From Melghirimyces thermohalophilus (lineage in GTDB: Bacteria; Bacillota; Bacilli; Thermoactinomycetales; DSM-45169): a stretch of 64,000 nt of DNA. The notes under the pieces are model-generated. The model ran no database searches. It was not told the origin of the DNA and worked only from the letters and a program-made list of their open reading frames with translations. Location: NCBI RefSeq assembly GCF_900102685.1, contig NZ_FMZA01000016.1, forward strand, positions 1-64,000, in the 5' to 3' direction. The translations under genes were made by a program, and so were the position numbers. Positions 16,775-26,905 of the stretch are shown one piece after another (positions within the stretch are counted from its first letter, which is position 1; each line of letters starts with the position of its first letter).

Positions 16775-17231
16775 ACTGCAGAGACCGGCGTTTTTTGCCC
16801 GCCACGGTGTAGTTGCAAGAGGATCAGGTTGGTCTCTTTCGGGGGATAAGGGCGATTTCCGGTGTCTGTTCCATTTGTTGATGGCGGCGGGGGCTTTTTA
16901 GCCGGCTGCGTATCCGATGAAGGAGAGACGGTCTGGCTCGTTTTTGTCTGTGGGGCTGTCCCGACGTGTATGTTGCTGTTCCCCCTGGGGCGTATCAGCA
17001 TGATCTAGATTCTTCCTTTTTTATCCGGGGGTCAGGAGATAAAAGAGGGCTTCCCGGCCGGAGGTCGTCGAGTGATATGCTCTTTTGACAGGGGTTTCCT
17101 GCGTAGGACCGAGCGACGAAGGGCATGGAATATTAGATGTCAATATTCAAAATCTAGTTTTCCCGTCACCTGCTTTGGGTATGGGGAACCTCGTAGGAAT
17201 AAACTATATATGGATAAAGGAGAACATCATC

Positions 17232-17927
17232 ATGAATAACCACAAAAACGACAAAGGCGATACGATCATTTTTGACCTGGACGGAACGTTGTTCCAGACG
17301 GAGACGGTGGCGGTGCCCGCCTTTTATCGGATGTATCAAAGGCTGGAGGGTCAAGGGATGTACTGGGGGAGCCCGCCGGCAAAAAGTCGGATTGAGTCTG
17401 TGTTCGGTATGATTGCTCCTGATATCTGGGAACAGTTGCTGCCTGGTGCCTCGGAAGAGGTGAAACAGGCTGCCGATGAGGGGTGGCTGCAGGAGGAACT
17501 GTCCTGTCTGTCAGAGGGCCTGGGAGCCCTGTATCCTGGTGTTTCCCGCGGATTGAGAGAACTCAAAAGGAGAGAGTGGCGGCTGTTTATCGCCAGTAAC
17601 GGACTCGGCCCCTATGTGAGAGGAGTGGTGGAGACCTTTGGCCTGACACCGCTTTTTACCGGGATTTATTCCGCAGGGGAATATCAGATCGGTGATAAAG
17701 CGGAGCTGGTTAAACGGTTGATGCAGGAAAACGAAGTGTCTTCCGCCTGTATGGTAGGGGATCGCAGTTCCGATATTCGGGCGGGTCAGAAAAACGGCTT
17801 GTTTACCATTGGCTGCTGTTATGCGGATTTTCCCCGGTTCAGCACTGGAGGCGAGTTGGAGGGAGCGGACGCGGTGATCGATGCCTTTGACCGCTTCCCC
17901 GATCTGGTAGGAAATCCTCGCCTATAA
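17232..17927 (+). CDS. HAD-superfamily hydrolase, phosphoglycolate phosphatase-like
   Basis: 231 residues. ATG 17232 is chosen for AAAGGAG 8 bases upstream; an upstream in-frame extension has no site. Motif I is FDLDGTLF (residues 13-20, nucleophile Asp), motif II IASNG, motif III the Lys in GDKAELV, and motif IV GDRSSDIRAG. The helical cap between motifs I and II fits the subclass of PGP and beta-phosphoglucomutase-type phosphatases. Substrate unknown. It lies 17 bases upstream of the MgtC-like gene and is probably in the same transcript. Confidence 0.85.
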   Translation: MNNHKNDKGDTIIFDLDGTLFQTETVAVPAFYRMYQRLEGQGMYWGSPPAKSRIESVFGMIAPDIWEQLLPGASEEVKQAADEGWLQEELSCLSEGLGALYPGVSRGLRELKRREWRLFIASNGLGPYVRGVVETFGLTPLFTGIYSAGEYQIGDKAELVKRLMQENEVSSACMVGDRSSDIRAGQKNGLFTIGCCYADFPRFSTGGELEGADAVIDAFDRFPDLVGNPRL

Positions 17928-17944
17928 GAAAAGGGGGCTGAAGG

Positions 17945-18640
17945 ATGGAAGTGGACAGCGTGTGGATGATTACTGACCTGGAGACGGCCTTGCGTCTGTT
18001 GCTGGCTACGCTGTTGGGTGGTGCGATCGGATGGGAGCGGGAGCGAAATAATCACCCCGCCGGATTCAGGACCCATATCCTGGTCTGTGTCGGTTCCGCG
18101 TTGATTATGCTGTTGTCCATTTATGGCTTCCCGCAATTTATGGATGAGGACAAAGTCCGCTTCGACCCCGGACGGATCGCCGCCCAGGTGGTTAGCGGGA
18201 TCGGCTTTCTCGGAGCGGGGACGATTTTGCGCCAGGGATTGACGGTCAGCGGTTTGACCACCGCCGCCTCTCTATGGGTGGTGGCGGCGATCGGGTTGGC
18301 GGCAGGGGCCGGCTTTCTGTTTCCCGCCCTGTTTGTCACCCTGCTGGCATTGGTCAGTTTGGAGCTGTTGAACAAGGTGGAGGACTGGCTGTTTAAAAAC
18401 AGGATGCGCAGACTTTTGCGCATTCGCACTCTCAATTGTCCGGGGAAGCTGGGGGAAGTGGCCACCTTACTGGGCAAAGGGAATATCAGCATCCGTAAAG
18501 TGCAGTTGGATGAAGGGGAATCTTCCGAAAAAGAGATGGAAATGGTGTTTATCGTCCGTTTTCCACCTAAGGTGGAACCGATGGAATGGGTTGAACGCAT
18601 CCGCCAATTGGAAGGCGTGAGGGAAGTCCACCTGGAATAA
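17945..18640 (+). CDS. MgtC/SapB family membrane protein
   Basis: 231 residues, ATG with a GGGGGCTGAAGG leader. The MgtC signature GGAIGWERE, AGFRTHILVCVGSALIM and GIGFLGAGTILR is plain, with four to five helices. A C-terminal ACT-like domain spans about residues 155-231 (GKLGEVATLLGKGNISI). The family is linked to survival at low Mg2+ and to regulation of membrane energetics in other bacteria, but its activity in Bacillales is not settled. Confidence 0.85.
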   Translation: MEVDSVWMITDLETALRLLLATLLGGAIGWERERNNHPAGFRTHILVCVGSALIMLLSIYGFPQFMDEDKVRFDPGRIAAQVVSGIGFLGAGTILRQGLTVSGLTTAASLWVVAAIGLAAGAGFLFPALFVTLLALVSLELLNKVEDWLFKNRMRRLLRIRTLNCPGKLGEVATLLGKGNISIRKVQLDEGESSEKEMEMVFIVRFPPKVEPMEWVERIRQLEGVREVHLE

Positions 18641-18701
18641 CACCCTGCGGTATGAAAAGCGGAGGGATGCGGCAACAATAATGTTACAGCCCTTTTCACT
18701 C

Positions 18702-18730
18702 TTGGCAAGTACCGAGGGATCGAATATAAT
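18702..18730 (+). promoter_or_regulatory. sigma-A promoter of the ctsR operon
   Basis: TTGGCA (18702-18707), 17-base spacer, TATAAT (18725-18730). The CtsR operator begins 10 bases downstream. Confidence 0.8.
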
Positions 18731-18740
18731 AAAATCAGTA

Positions 18741-18757
18741 GGTCAAAGTTAGTCAAA
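18741..18757 (+). promoter_or_regulatory. CtsR operator
   Basis: GGTCAAA GTT AGTCAAA: a direct heptad repeat with a 3-base gap, the CtsR consensus (RGTCAAANANRGTCAAA). It covers the expected transcription start, as in autoregulated ctsR operons of Bacillales. Confidence 0.9.
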
Positions 18758-18781
18758 GTCAGCGGGAGGTCGTCCGATGTC

Positions 18782-19252
18782 ATGTCTAGCATTTCGGACA
18801 TCATCGAGAACTATCTGATAAAAAGTTTGAAACAGACTCCCTCCGGAACCATCCAGGTGAAACGGAGCGAGCTGGCTCGGTTGTTCCAATGTGTCCCCTC
18901 TCAGATCAACTATGTGATTAGCACCCGGTTTACGGTGGAAAAAGGGTATATAGTGGAAAGCAAACGAGGCGGGGGCGGCTATATCCGCATTCGTAAGGTG
19001 AGTTTTCCTCAACAGCAGGATTATTACGAGATGCTCCTCCGGATGATCGGAAAGCGAATCACCCAACAAGCCGCGGCCGATCTGATTACGCGGCTGGTGG
19101 ATGAGGAGTTGATGACCGAGAGGGAAGGGCGCATGATCATGAAGCTGATTTCTCGTGAAGTGTTGGACCTGCCGGTCTCTCTGCGGGATTCCGTACGGGC
19201 TCGGATCATGCGCACAGTGGTAACGACGCTATTCGCCAACAAAGGAGAGTGA
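18782..19252 (+). CDS. ctsR: class III stress gene repressor CtsR
   Basis: 156 residues, start ATG fitting the family N-terminus (MSSISDIIENYL). The winged helix-turn-helix includes KRSELARLFQCVPSQINYVI and the wing RGGGGYIRI. The C-terminal dimerisation domain follows. CtsR represses clp genes at low temperature. Heat, or McsB acting with McsA, releases it, and ClpCP degrades it. Its operator sits in its own promoter, giving autoregulation. First gene of ctsR-mcsA-mcsB-clpC. Confidence 0.97.
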   Translation: MSSISDIIENYLIKSLKQTPSGTIQVKRSELARLFQCVPSQINYVISTRFTVEKGYIVESKRGGGGYIRIRKVSFPQQQDYYEMLLRMIGKRITQQAAADLITRLVDEELMTEREGRMIMKLISREVLDLPVSLRDSVRARIMRTVVTTLFANKGE

Positions 19253-19258
19253 CTCCCC

Positions 19259-19783
19259 ATGCAATGCCAGGAGTGCGGGAAGCGTCCGGCGACTCTTCAT
19301 TACACCAAGATTATCAATGGGGAAAAGACCGAATTCCACCTTTGTGAGGTTTGTGCCAAAGGGAAAGGGGAACAGATGCCCGGAGTGGAATCGTTCTCCA
19401 TCCATAACCTCCTCTCCGGACTGTTAAATCTTGACGGTCAGTTCGCGGAGGATCCCAACGCTCGGTCATCCGTGGCCACCCAGGGACTCCGCTGCCCCAC
19501 CTGCGGTCTCACCTACAGCCAATTCAGCAAAATCGGCCGTTTCGGATGCAGTGATTGCTATCAAGCATTTTCCGATCGGCTGGATCCCCTGTTTCGGCGG
19601 GTGCACGGCCATACGACCCACCGGGGCAAAGTACCGGAACGGACCGGAGGTAAACTCCGCATTCGAAGGGAAATTGATGAGTTGAAGCAGGAAATGTCCA
19701 GGCGGATCGAAAATGAAGAATTTGAGGAGGCGGCACGCTTGCGTGATCGTATTCGAGACCTGCAGGAGAAACTGGACAGCTAG
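19259..19783 (+). CDS. mcsA: McsA, zinc-binding activator of McsB
   Basis: 174 residues. Two zinc-ribbon halves carry CQECGKRPA...CEVCAKG near the start and CPTCGLTYS...CSDCYQAF in the middle. A UVR motif closes the protein (EFEEAARLRDRIRDLQEKL). It activates the arginine kinase McsB and responds to metal and thiol stress through its cysteines. It starts 6 bases after ctsR. Confidence 0.95.
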   Translation: MQCQECGKRPATLHYTKIINGEKTEFHLCEVCAKGKGEQMPGVESFSIHNLLSGLLNLDGQFAEDPNARSSVATQGLRCPTCGLTYSQFSKIGRFGCSDCYQAFSDRLDPLFRRVHGHTTHRGKVPERTGGKLRIRREIDELKQEMSRRIENEEFEEAARLRDRIRDLQEKLDS

Positions 19784-19794
19784 GAGGAAGCGGT

Positions 19795-20871
19795 ATGTCT
19801 TACCAACGGTTTAACCAACATGCACTCAGTGAATGGATGCGTGGCAAAGGCCCGAGGTCGGACATTGTGATCAGCAGCCGGGTTCGGATCGCACGCAACC
19901 TGTCCGGATTGCCGTTCCCTATGTTGGCCACCTCCTCACAGTCAGCGGGAATCGTCCGTAAAGTGGAAGAAGCCCTGCGCCACCAGAATCGGCCTCAGGT
20001 AATGGAAGGGGCGGAACTGATCCGGATGGACGACTTAGAGGACCTTGAAAAACGCGTCCTGGTGGAAAAACATTTGATCAGCCCCCAGCTGGCGGAAGAA
20101 TCTCGCCACGGGGCGGTGGTGCTCAGCCGAAATGAAGCGGTCAGCATCATGATCAATGAGGAAGATCACATCAGGATCCAGTGTTTGTTTCCCGGCTTTC
20201 AGCCACAGGAAGCCTGGAAAATGGCGGACAACCTGGATGACTGGTTTGAACGCCATCTCACCTACGCTTTTAGCGAAACGAAGGGTTATCTCACCAGCTG
20301 CCCGACCAACGCTGGCACCGGGATTCGGGCATCGGTGATGGTTCACCTGCCAGCTTTGGCCATGACCCAGCAGTTGAACCGACTCTTTCCCGCCATCACC
20401 CAAGTCGGCTTGGCCGTTCGGGGAATCTACGGGGAAGGCTCCGAGGCGCTGGGCAACCTGTACCAGGTGTCCAACCAAGTGACTCTTGGCCAGCAGGAAG
20501 AAGAGATCATCCAAAAGTTGGCCGGTGTGGTCCGGCAGATGATTCAGCACGAACATGGTGCCCGCAACCGGATTCAGGAAAGCTCGCTCACCAAACTGGA
20601 AGACCGGATTTACCGATCCTACGGGATCCTGTCCAACGCTCGGGTGATCAGTTCCAAAGAAGCGATGCAACGGCTATCCGATGTCAGACTCGGTGTCGAT
20701 ATGGGGTTGATTCCCGATCTGTCGGCCCAAGTGATGAACGAATTGATGATTCTGACCCAGCCCGGTTTTTTGCAGACACGCTCCAAACAGCGACTCGATA
20801 TCGAAGAACGGGACATTCGCCGTGCCGGTATGATTCGGGAGTATCTGTCGATGAAACGGGAATCGGAATGA
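19795..20871 (+). CDS. mcsB: protein-arginine kinase McsB
   Basis: 358 residues, phosphagen-kinase fold. SSRVRIARNLSGLPFP provides ATP-binding arginines, and CPTNAGTGIRASVMVHLP contains the conserved active-site Cys region. The C-terminal helix holds the RDIRRA phospho-arginine-binding motif. It marks misfolded proteins and CtsR with phospho-arginine as a degradation tag for ClpCP. It follows mcsA by 11 bases. Confidence 0.96.
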   Translation: MSYQRFNQHALSEWMRGKGPRSDIVISSRVRIARNLSGLPFPMLATSSQSAGIVRKVEEALRHQNRPQVMEGAELIRMDDLEDLEKRVLVEKHLISPQLAEESRHGAVVLSRNEAVSIMINEEDHIRIQCLFPGFQPQEAWKMADNLDDWFERHLTYAFSETKGYLTSCPTNAGTGIRASVMVHLPALAMTQQLNRLFPAITQVGLAVRGIYGEGSEALGNLYQVSNQVTLGQQEEEIIQKLAGVVRQMIQHEHGARNRIQESSLTKLEDRIYRSYGILSNARVISSKEAMQRLSDVRLGVDMGLIPDLSAQVMNELMILTQPGFLQTRSKQRLDIEERDIRRAGMIREYLSMKRESE

Positions 20872-20897
20872 TTACCTGAAAAGAGGTGCAAAAGACC

Positions 20898-23342
20898 ATG
20901 ATGTTTGGACGATTTACGGAACGGGCGCAAAAGGTACTCGCCCTCGCCCAGGAAGAAGCGGTGCGCCTGGGCCATAACAATATTGGAACGGAACATATCC
21001 TCTTAGGCCTGATCCGGGAAGGGGAGGGCATCGCTGCCAAAGCCCTGATCGGTCTGGGCCTCGGACTGGAGAAAATCCAACAGGAAGTGGAAAGTCTCAT
21101 TGGACGGGGACAGGGGGAACCGGCCAATATCGCCTATACGCCCCGGGCCAAAAAAGTGATTGAACTCTCTATGGATGAAGCTCGCAAACTGGGTCATACC
21201 TACGTCGGCACGGAACATATTTTGCTCGGTCTGATTCGGGAAGGGGAAGGGGTGGCTGCCCGGGTGTTGAACAATCTGGGTGTCAGCCTGAACAAAGCCC
21301 GCCAACAGGTGCTCCAGCTTCTGGGCAGCTCGGAGACCGTCTCTTCCCACCAGGGTTCCAGCAACAGCGCCAACACCCCCACCCTGGATAATCTGGCCCG
21401 GGATCTGACGGAGGCGGCCAAGGAGGATAACCTGGATCCGGTGATTGGGCGGAGCCAGGAGATTGAGCGGGTGATCCAAGTTCTTTCCCGCCGGACTAAG
21501 AACAACCCTGTCCTGATCGGAGAACCCGGCGTCGGGAAGACAGCGGTTGCCGAAGGTCTGGCACAAAAGATCGTCGATGGAGAGACCCCGGAAACCCTGC
21601 GGGGAAAACGGGTGATGACCCTGGATATGGGCACCGTTGTCGCCGGCACCAAATACCGCGGGGAATTTGAAGATCGGCTGAAAAAAATCATGGATGAAAT
21701 CCGTCAGGCGGCCAATGTGATCCTGTTTATCGATGAGTTGCACACCTTGATCGGAGCCGGCGGCGCTGAAGGGGCGATCGACGCCTCCAATATCCTGAAA
21801 CCGGCGTTGGCTCGAGGGGATCTGCAGTGTATCGGGGCCACCACTCTGGATGAATATCGGAAATACATCGAGAAGGATGCCGCGTTGGAGCGGCGCTTCC
21901 AGCCGATCACCGTCGATGAACCCTCTGCCGACGAAGCGGTCCAGATTTTGGAGGGGCTTCGGGATCGGTATGAGGCTCACCACCGCGTCAAAATCACCGA
22001 CGATGCCATCGATGCGGCGGTCAAACTGTCCGACCGCTATATCACCGATCGCTATCTTCCGGATAAGGCGATTGATCTCATCGATGAAGCGGCATCCAAA
22101 GTTCGTCTTTCCTCCTTTACGGTTCCGCCGGATTTAAAGGAGATGGAACAGAAGCTGGAGGAAGTGCGCAAGGAGAAAGATGCCGCCGTCCAGAGTCAGG
22201 AGTTTGAAAAAGCTGCCTCCTTGCGGGATAAGGAGCAAAAGTTCCGGGAAGAGCTGGAGTCGACCCGCAACCGGTGGAAAGAGGACCAAGGAAAAACCGA
22301 CTCCGAAGTGGGACCCGAGGATATCGCCGAAGTGGTAGCCAACTGGACGGGTATCCCGGTGAAGAAACTGGCGGAGACGGAATCGGAACGCCTGCTCAAT
22401 ATGGAGGAGATCTTGCACGAACGGGTCATCGGGCAGGATGAAGCGGTCCGTTCCGTCGCCCGCGCGATTCGCCGGGCCCGGGCGGGGCTGAAGGATCCGA
22501 AACGGCCCATCGGCTCTTTTATCTTCCTGGGACCGACGGGGGTTGGGAAAACGGAGTTGGCCCGCGCCCTGGCGGAAGCGATGTTTGGAGACGAAGAGGC
22601 CACGATCCGGGTGGATATGTCCGAATACATGGAGAAACACTCCACCGCACGCCTGGTCGGATCACCCCCGGGATACGTGGGCTATGATGAAGGGGGGCAG
22701 CTGACGGAGAAGGTCCGCCGCAAACCTTACTCGGTCATCCTGTTTGATGAAGTGGAAAAAGCCCATCCTGAAGTGTTTAACATCATGTTGCAAGTGTTGG
22801 AAGATGGACGGCTCACCGATGGGAAGGGACGTCTGGTCGACTTTCGCAACACGGTGATCATCATGACCTCCAACGTGGGGGCTGATCTGATCAAACAGAA
22901 TAAGCGGCTCGGATTTACCGTCGGCGACAATTCTGAGGATGAATACGAAGCGATGAAAGACAACGTGATGGAGGAATTGAAGAAAACCTTCCGTCCCGAG
23001 TTTCTCAACCGGATCGACGATGTGATCGTCTTCCACTCCTTGAAAGAAGAACATTTGGAGGAGATCGTCGGCTTGATGTCCAGTCAGCTCCGGAAGCGCC
23101 TGCAGGAACAGGAGATCGATTTTGTGCTGAGCGATTCCGCTGCCAAATACTTGGCCAAAGCCGGATTCGATCCCACCTATGGCGCCCGCCCCCTGCGTCG
23201 GGCGATCCAGAAACATATCGAGGATCGCCTCTCGGAAGAGTTGCTGAAAGGCAATATCAAACACGGGGATACCGTAACCATCGACGAACAGGACGGGGAG
23301 CTGACGGTTCGCAAGTCTGAGATGAGCCCCTCCGCCAAATAA
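20898..23342 (+). CDS. clpC: ATP-dependent Clp protease ATPase ClpC
   Basis: 814 residues. ATG 20898 gives the family N-terminus [16 protein letters not shown]; a GTG at 20886 lies inside the ribosome site. There are two Clp N repeats (about 1-145), AAA+ domain 1 with GEPGVGKT, the M domain with a UVR-like segment ([15 protein letters not shown]), and AAA+ domain 2 with GPTGVGKT. Phospho-arginine pockets of this family lie in the N domain. It unfolds tagged substrates and feeds them to ClpP. Last gene of the CtsR operon, followed by a terminator. Confidence 0.97.
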   Translation: MMFGRFTERAQKVLALAQEEAVRLGHNNIGTEHILLGLIREGEGIAAKALIGLGLGLEKIQQEVESLIGRGQGEPANIAYTPRAKKVIELSMDEARKLGHTYVGTEHILLGLIREGEGVAARVLNNLGVSLNKARQQVLQLLGSSETVSSHQGSSNSANTPTLDNLARDLTEAAKEDNLDPVIGRSQEIERVIQVLSRRTKNNPVLIGEPGVGKTAVAEGLAQKIVDGETPETLRGKRVMTLDMGTVVAGTKYRGEFEDRLKKIMDEIRQAANVILFIDELHTLIGAGGAEGAIDASNILKPALARGDLQCIGATTLDEYRKYIEKDAALERRFQPITVDEPSADEAVQILEGLRDRYEAHHRVKITDDAIDAAVKLSDRYITDRYLPDKAIDLIDEAASKVRLSSFTVPPDLKEMEQKLEEVRKEKDAAVQSQEFEKAASLRDKEQKFREELESTRNRWKEDQGKTDSEVGPEDIAEVVANWTGIPVKKLAETESERLLNMEEILHERVIGQDEAVRSVARAIRRARAGLKDPKRPIGSFIFLGPTGVGKTELARALAEAMFGDEEATIRVDMSEYMEKHSTARLVGSPPGYVGYDEGGQLTEKVRRKPYSVILFDEVEKAHPEVFNIMLQVLEDGRLTDGKGRLVDFRNTVIIMTSNVGADLIKQNKRLGFTVGDNSEDEYEAMKDNVMEELKKTFRPEFLNRIDDVIVFHSLKEEHLEEIVGLMSSQLRKRLQEQEIDFVLSDSAAKYLAKAGFDPTYGARPLRRAIQKHIEDRLSEELLKGNIKHGDTVTIDEQDGELTVRKSEMSPSAK

Positions 23343-23407
23343 TGGGGAGACAGGGCGAGACCCGTATGACGGATTGCAAGGGAAACAGCGTGAGCCTTTA
23401 GATCGGT

Positions 23408-23441
23408 GCACCTCCTGTAGATAGCGGGAGGTGCGTTTTTT
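23408..23441 (+). terminator. terminator of the ctsR-clpC operon
   Basis: GCACCTCC (23408-23415) pairs with GGAGGTGC (23427-23434), then GTTTTTT. A TATAAT at 23455-23460 downstream could be the -10 of radA, but no convincing -35 is seen. Confidence 0.85.
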
Positions 23442-23498
23442 GTCTGGAATTTGATATAATTGGAGATAAAGACCATATGGATGGTAAGGAGACCCCGA

Positions 23499-24869
23499 GT
23501 GGCAAAGGTTAAATTAAAATTTGCATGTCAAGAATGTGGATATGAATCACTGAAGTGGATGGGCCGCTGTCCGGGCTGTGGAAGCTGGAACACCCTGGTG
23601 GAAGAGCGAGAGCAAGGCGGTGCCAGTCCCGCCGTCAGAGGAAAGCTTGACACCCGGAAGCGGCCCGCCCAGCCGATTACGGAAGTGGGAGGCATGGAAC
23701 GTCCCCGGTCTGATACGGGCATTCGCGAGTTGAACCGGGTATTGGGCGGTGGGCTGGTCCCCGGGTCCCTGATCCTGGTGGGCGGAGATCCGGGGATCGG
23801 AAAATCGACCCTGCTGTTACAAGCGACCCATCGGCTGGCCCGCCTCGGAATGCCGATTTTGTACGTCTCCGGAGAGGAATCGGCGGAGCAGACAAGGTTG
23901 CGCGCCGACCGGTTGAAGGCTCTGCATGAGAAACTCTTCGTGGCTGCGGAGACCGATTTGGAAACCATCGAATCTCTGGTAGAGGAGGTCAATCCTGGAC
24001 TGTTGGTGATCGACTCCATCCAGACGATATATCTTGCTGATGTCACCTCGGCCCCTGGCAGTGTCGCCCAGGTGCGGGAATGCACCGGTCGCCTGATGCG
24101 GCTGGCCAAGAGCAAGGGGGTAGCGGTGATCATCGTCGGACACGTCACCAAAGAAGGGGCGATCGCCGGTCCGCGGATGTTGGAGCATATGGTGGATTGT
24201 GTGCTCTATTTTGAGGGGGAAAGGCATCATACCTACCGGGTATTGCGGGCGGTGAAGAACCGTTTCGGCTCCACCAATGAAATCGGGTTGTTTGAAATGA
24301 AATCGGAGGGGCTGACCGAGGTGGATAATCCCTCGGAGATGTTTTTGTCCGAACGTCCCACAGGGGTATCCGGTTCTGCGGTTACCGCGAGTATGGAAGG
24401 GACGAGACCGGTGTTGATCGAGCTGCAAGCATTGGTGGCACCCACCAGCTTCGCCACACCGAAGCGAATGGCATCCGGTCTTGACTACAATCGGGTGACG
24501 ATGATTATGGCAGTCTTGGAGAAACGGCTGGGGATGTTTCTGCAAAATCAGGATGCCTATGTCAATGTGGTCGGCGGAGTTCGTCTGGATGAACCGGCTG
24601 TGGATTTGGCTGTCTGTGTCAGCCTGGCCTCCAGCTTCCGGGACCATCCTACCCATCCGAAGGATGTCCTCATCGGAGAGGTGGGACTGACGGGGGAAGT
24701 GCGGGGGGTGTCCCGCTTGGAGGATCGGGTGAAGGAAGCGGCCAATATGGGATTTCAACGGGCGATCATTCCCGCTAAAAATAAACGGGGGTGGACACCT
24801 CCCACAAACTTGGAAATCGTATGGGTCGATTCTGTAGAAGAAGCGTTGGAAGCAGCATTAGGGGGTTAG
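23499..24869 (+). CDS. radA: DNA repair protein RadA (Sms)
   Basis: 456 residues. GTG 23499 gives the usual start [17 protein letters not shown] with AAGGAG 8 bases upstream; an in-frame TTG at 23460 would add 13 atypical residues. The zinc finger is CQEC...CPGC, Walker A is [10 protein letters not shown], and the RadA-specific [11 protein letters not shown] motif follows. A Lon-protease-like C-terminal domain ends the protein. It drives branch migration of recombination intermediates and, in Bacillus, interacts with DisA, whose gene follows 4 bases later. Confidence 0.96.
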   Translation: MAKVKLKFACQECGYESLKWMGRCPGCGSWNTLVEEREQGGASPAVRGKLDTRKRPAQPITEVGGMERPRSDTGIRELNRVLGGGLVPGSLILVGGDPGIGKSTLLLQATHRLARLGMPILYVSGEESAEQTRLRADRLKALHEKLFVAAETDLETIESLVEEVNPGLLVIDSIQTIYLADVTSAPGSVAQVRECTGRLMRLAKSKGVAVIIVGHVTKEGAIAGPRMLEHMVDCVLYFEGERHHTYRVLRAVKNRFGSTNEIGLFEMKSEGLTEVDNPSEMFLSERPTGVSGSAVTASMEGTRPVLIELQALVAPTSFATPKRMASGLDYNRVTMIMAVLEKRLGMFLQNQDAYVNVVGGVRLDEPAVDLAVCVSLASSFRDHPTHPKDVLIGEVGLTGEVRGVSRLEDRVKEAANMGFQRAIIPAKNKRGWTPPTNLEIVWVDSVEEALEAALGG

Positions 24870-24873
24870 GAGC

Positions 24874-25950
24874 GTGAAAGAAGAGAGAAAGAATGATATC
24901 GACAGCCGAACACTCCGTCTCGTTGCACCAGGCACCCTGTTTCGGGAAGGCCTGGATAATGTGCTGGGAGCCAAGACAGGGGCCCTCATCGTCGTCGGCT
25001 ATGATGATTCCGTCCGGGAGATCGTAGATGGGGGGTTTTTTATCGATTGTCCTTTTGCTCCCGCCTACCTCTATGAGCTGGCCAAGATGGACGGGGCGAT
25101 CATCCTTTCCAACGACGGGAGACGGATCTTGTACGCCAACGCCCAACTGGTGCCCAATTCCTCCATTCCGTCGACGGAGACAGGGATTCGCCACCGCACG
25201 GCCCAGCGTACCGCTCGCCAGACGGAAAAACTGGTGATCTCCATCTCCCAGCGCCGCAACGTGATCACGTTGTACCAGGGCCAAAACCGTTATTCTCTGA
25301 AAGATATCGGAGTGATCCTGACCAAAGCGAACCAGGCGATCCAAACGCTGGAGAAATATAAATCGGTGCTGGATCAATCGATGACCAATCTCAGTGCGCT
25401 GGAGTTTGAGGAATTGGTCACCTTAAACGAAGTGGCGATGGTGATCCAGCGGATTGAGATGGTGCTTCGGATCAAAAGCGAGATCGAGCGATATATCAAT
25501 GAATTAGGGACCGAAGGCCGGTTGATCAGCATGCAGCTGGAAGAACTGGTGGTCAATGTAGAGAAAGAAGCCCACTTGGTGATCCGCGATTACTGTTCCG
25601 ATCCCGATTGTCAGCCGCCATCGGAAGTCTTGCAGCGGTTGAACAAGTTTTCCGCCGATGAATTGTTGGAGCATGCCAATATTGTTCGCATTCTCGGGTA
25701 TGTATCCGGTAATAATCTCCACGAAGAGGCGGTGGCTCCCAGGGGCTTCCGCATCCTGAGCAAGATTCCCCGCTTGCCGGCGCCCATCATCCAAAAGCTC
25801 GTGGACCGGTTTGAGTCCCTCCCCCGCGTGATGATGGCTACCATTGAGGAGCTGGATGAAGTGGAGGGGATTGGAGAAGTGCGAGCACGTGCGATTAAGG
25901 AAGGGCTCAAACGGATTCAGGAGCAGGTTTTCATTGACAGACATATTTAA
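24874..25950 (+). CDS. disA: DNA-integrity scanning diadenylate cyclase DisA
   Basis: 358 residues, GTG start with TTAGGAGC upstream. The DAC domain holds the catalytic DGA (DGAIILSND) and RHR (GIRHRTAQR) motifs. A helical linker and a C-terminal helix-hairpin-helix DNA-binding domain ([19 protein letters not shown]) follow. It makes c-di-AMP from two ATP and pauses at branched DNA. The tight radA-disA pairing is the standard arrangement. Confidence 0.97.
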   Translation: MKEERKNDIDSRTLRLVAPGTLFREGLDNVLGAKTGALIVVGYDDSVREIVDGGFFIDCPFAPAYLYELAKMDGAIILSNDGRRILYANAQLVPNSSIPSTETGIRHRTAQRTARQTEKLVISISQRRNVITLYQGQNRYSLKDIGVILTKANQAIQTLEKYKSVLDQSMTNLSALEFEELVTLNEVAMVIQRIEMVLRIKSEIERYINELGTEGRLISMQLEELVVNVEKEAHLVIRDYCSDPDCQPPSEVLQRLNKFSADELLEHANIVRILGYVSGNNLHEEAVAPRGFRILSKIPRLPAPIIQKLVDRFESLPRVMMATIEELDEVEGIGEVRARAIKEGLKRIQEQVFIDRHI

Positions 25951-26045
25951 ATTCCATAGAATTAATGCATTATGGACCCGTAGGTTGTAGAGGAGGTGCC
26001 AGACCGCCAACAGGCTGTATTTTACCAATTTAGGAGGTTCCCTGC

Positions 26046-26759
26046 ATGTTAGCCAGAGCGTTGCCGAATATTTTCACCGTCGGGAACTTGTTTTTGGGGA
26101 TCATGGCCATGCTCCTTGCCTTGCAGGGAGAGTGGAAATACGGAGCGATCATGGTGATTATCGGGATGTTGTTAGACGGCTTGGATGGCCGGGTCGCCCG
26201 TATGCTCAACACCCAAAGCGAATTTGGGAAAGAACTGGATTCCCTCTCCGATATCGTCTCTTTCGGTGTAGCACCTGCACTGATTATGTATACTTCTATC
26301 CTTCATCAACTCAGCATCACCGGATGGATCATTACTGCCGTCTTTCCCATCTGCGGAGCTATTCGTCTGGCGCGCTTCAACGTCAAACCGGGAATTCCCG
26401 GATATTTTATCGGCCTGCCGATCACGGCGGCCGGCGGGGTGTTGGCCACCATGGCCCTGTACAGTGAAATGGTAGCTGGTCCCGGCTTTATGGTGACGGG
26501 GATGCTGCTCCTCTCCTATCTGATGGTCAGCCGGATCAAGTATCCCAACTTTAAAAAATTGGGGATTCCCCGCAGTGCCTACTGGATCGCTCCGCTGTTG
26601 ATCATTCTGATGGGCTGGCTCGCTGTCCGCTTTCCGGAGGAATTCCCCAAAATTCTGTTTATTCCCTTGGTCTTTTATGCTTTCTATGGGGTGAAGCGCT
26701 CTGTCGCTCGCCGAAGAAGGCAAAACAGTGAAGAATCGGTGGAAGAGTTAAACCCGTAA
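26046..26759 (+). CDS. pssA: CDP-diacylglycerol-serine O-phosphatidyltransferase
   Basis: 237 residues, ATG with TTAGGAGG upstream. The CDP-alcohol phosphotransferase motif D-G-x2-A-R-x8-G-x3-D-x3-D is seen as DGRVARMLNTQSEFGKELDS plus LSD at residues about 48-70. About seven helices. It makes phosphatidylserine, the precursor of phosphatidylethanolamine, in the cytoplasmic membrane. No decarboxylase gene (psd) is adjacent, unlike some Bacillus genomes. Confidence 0.9.
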   Translation: MLARALPNIFTVGNLFLGIMAMLLALQGEWKYGAIMVIIGMLLDGLDGRVARMLNTQSEFGKELDSLSDIVSFGVAPALIMYTSILHQLSITGWIITAVFPICGAIRLARFNVKPGIPGYFIGLPITAAGGVLATMALYSEMVAGPGFMVTGMLLLSYLMVSRIKYPNFKKLGIPRSAYWIAPLLIILMGWLAVRFPEEFPKILFIPLVFYAFYGVKRSVARRRRQNSEESVEELNP

Positions 26760-26765
26760 AATGGA

Positions 26766-26796
26766 AACACCCCTGAAACCCAGGGGTGTTTTTTTA
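26766..26796 (+). terminator. terminator after pssA
   Basis: AACACCCCTG (26766-26775) pairs with CAGGGGTGTT (26781-26790), then T-run. Confidence 0.9.
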
Positions 26797-26905
26797 ACGT
26801 TCTTAAAGATAGATGACGAATTTTCACTCCGGAAAAAGGAGGTGCAGAAGGACTGAAGCGGTACCCCGGGTACACCTTTATATACCCATCGATACGACGA
26901 AAAGC

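Noticed and set aside
16657-17001. Minus-strand open frame of 114 codons with an AAGGA-like site, overlapping the M50 protease end
   Set aside because: Pro/Thr-rich low-complexity sequence, reads through the protease terminator and into its coding end, with no recognisable domain. A short real gene at 16775-17001 cannot be excluded but is not supported.
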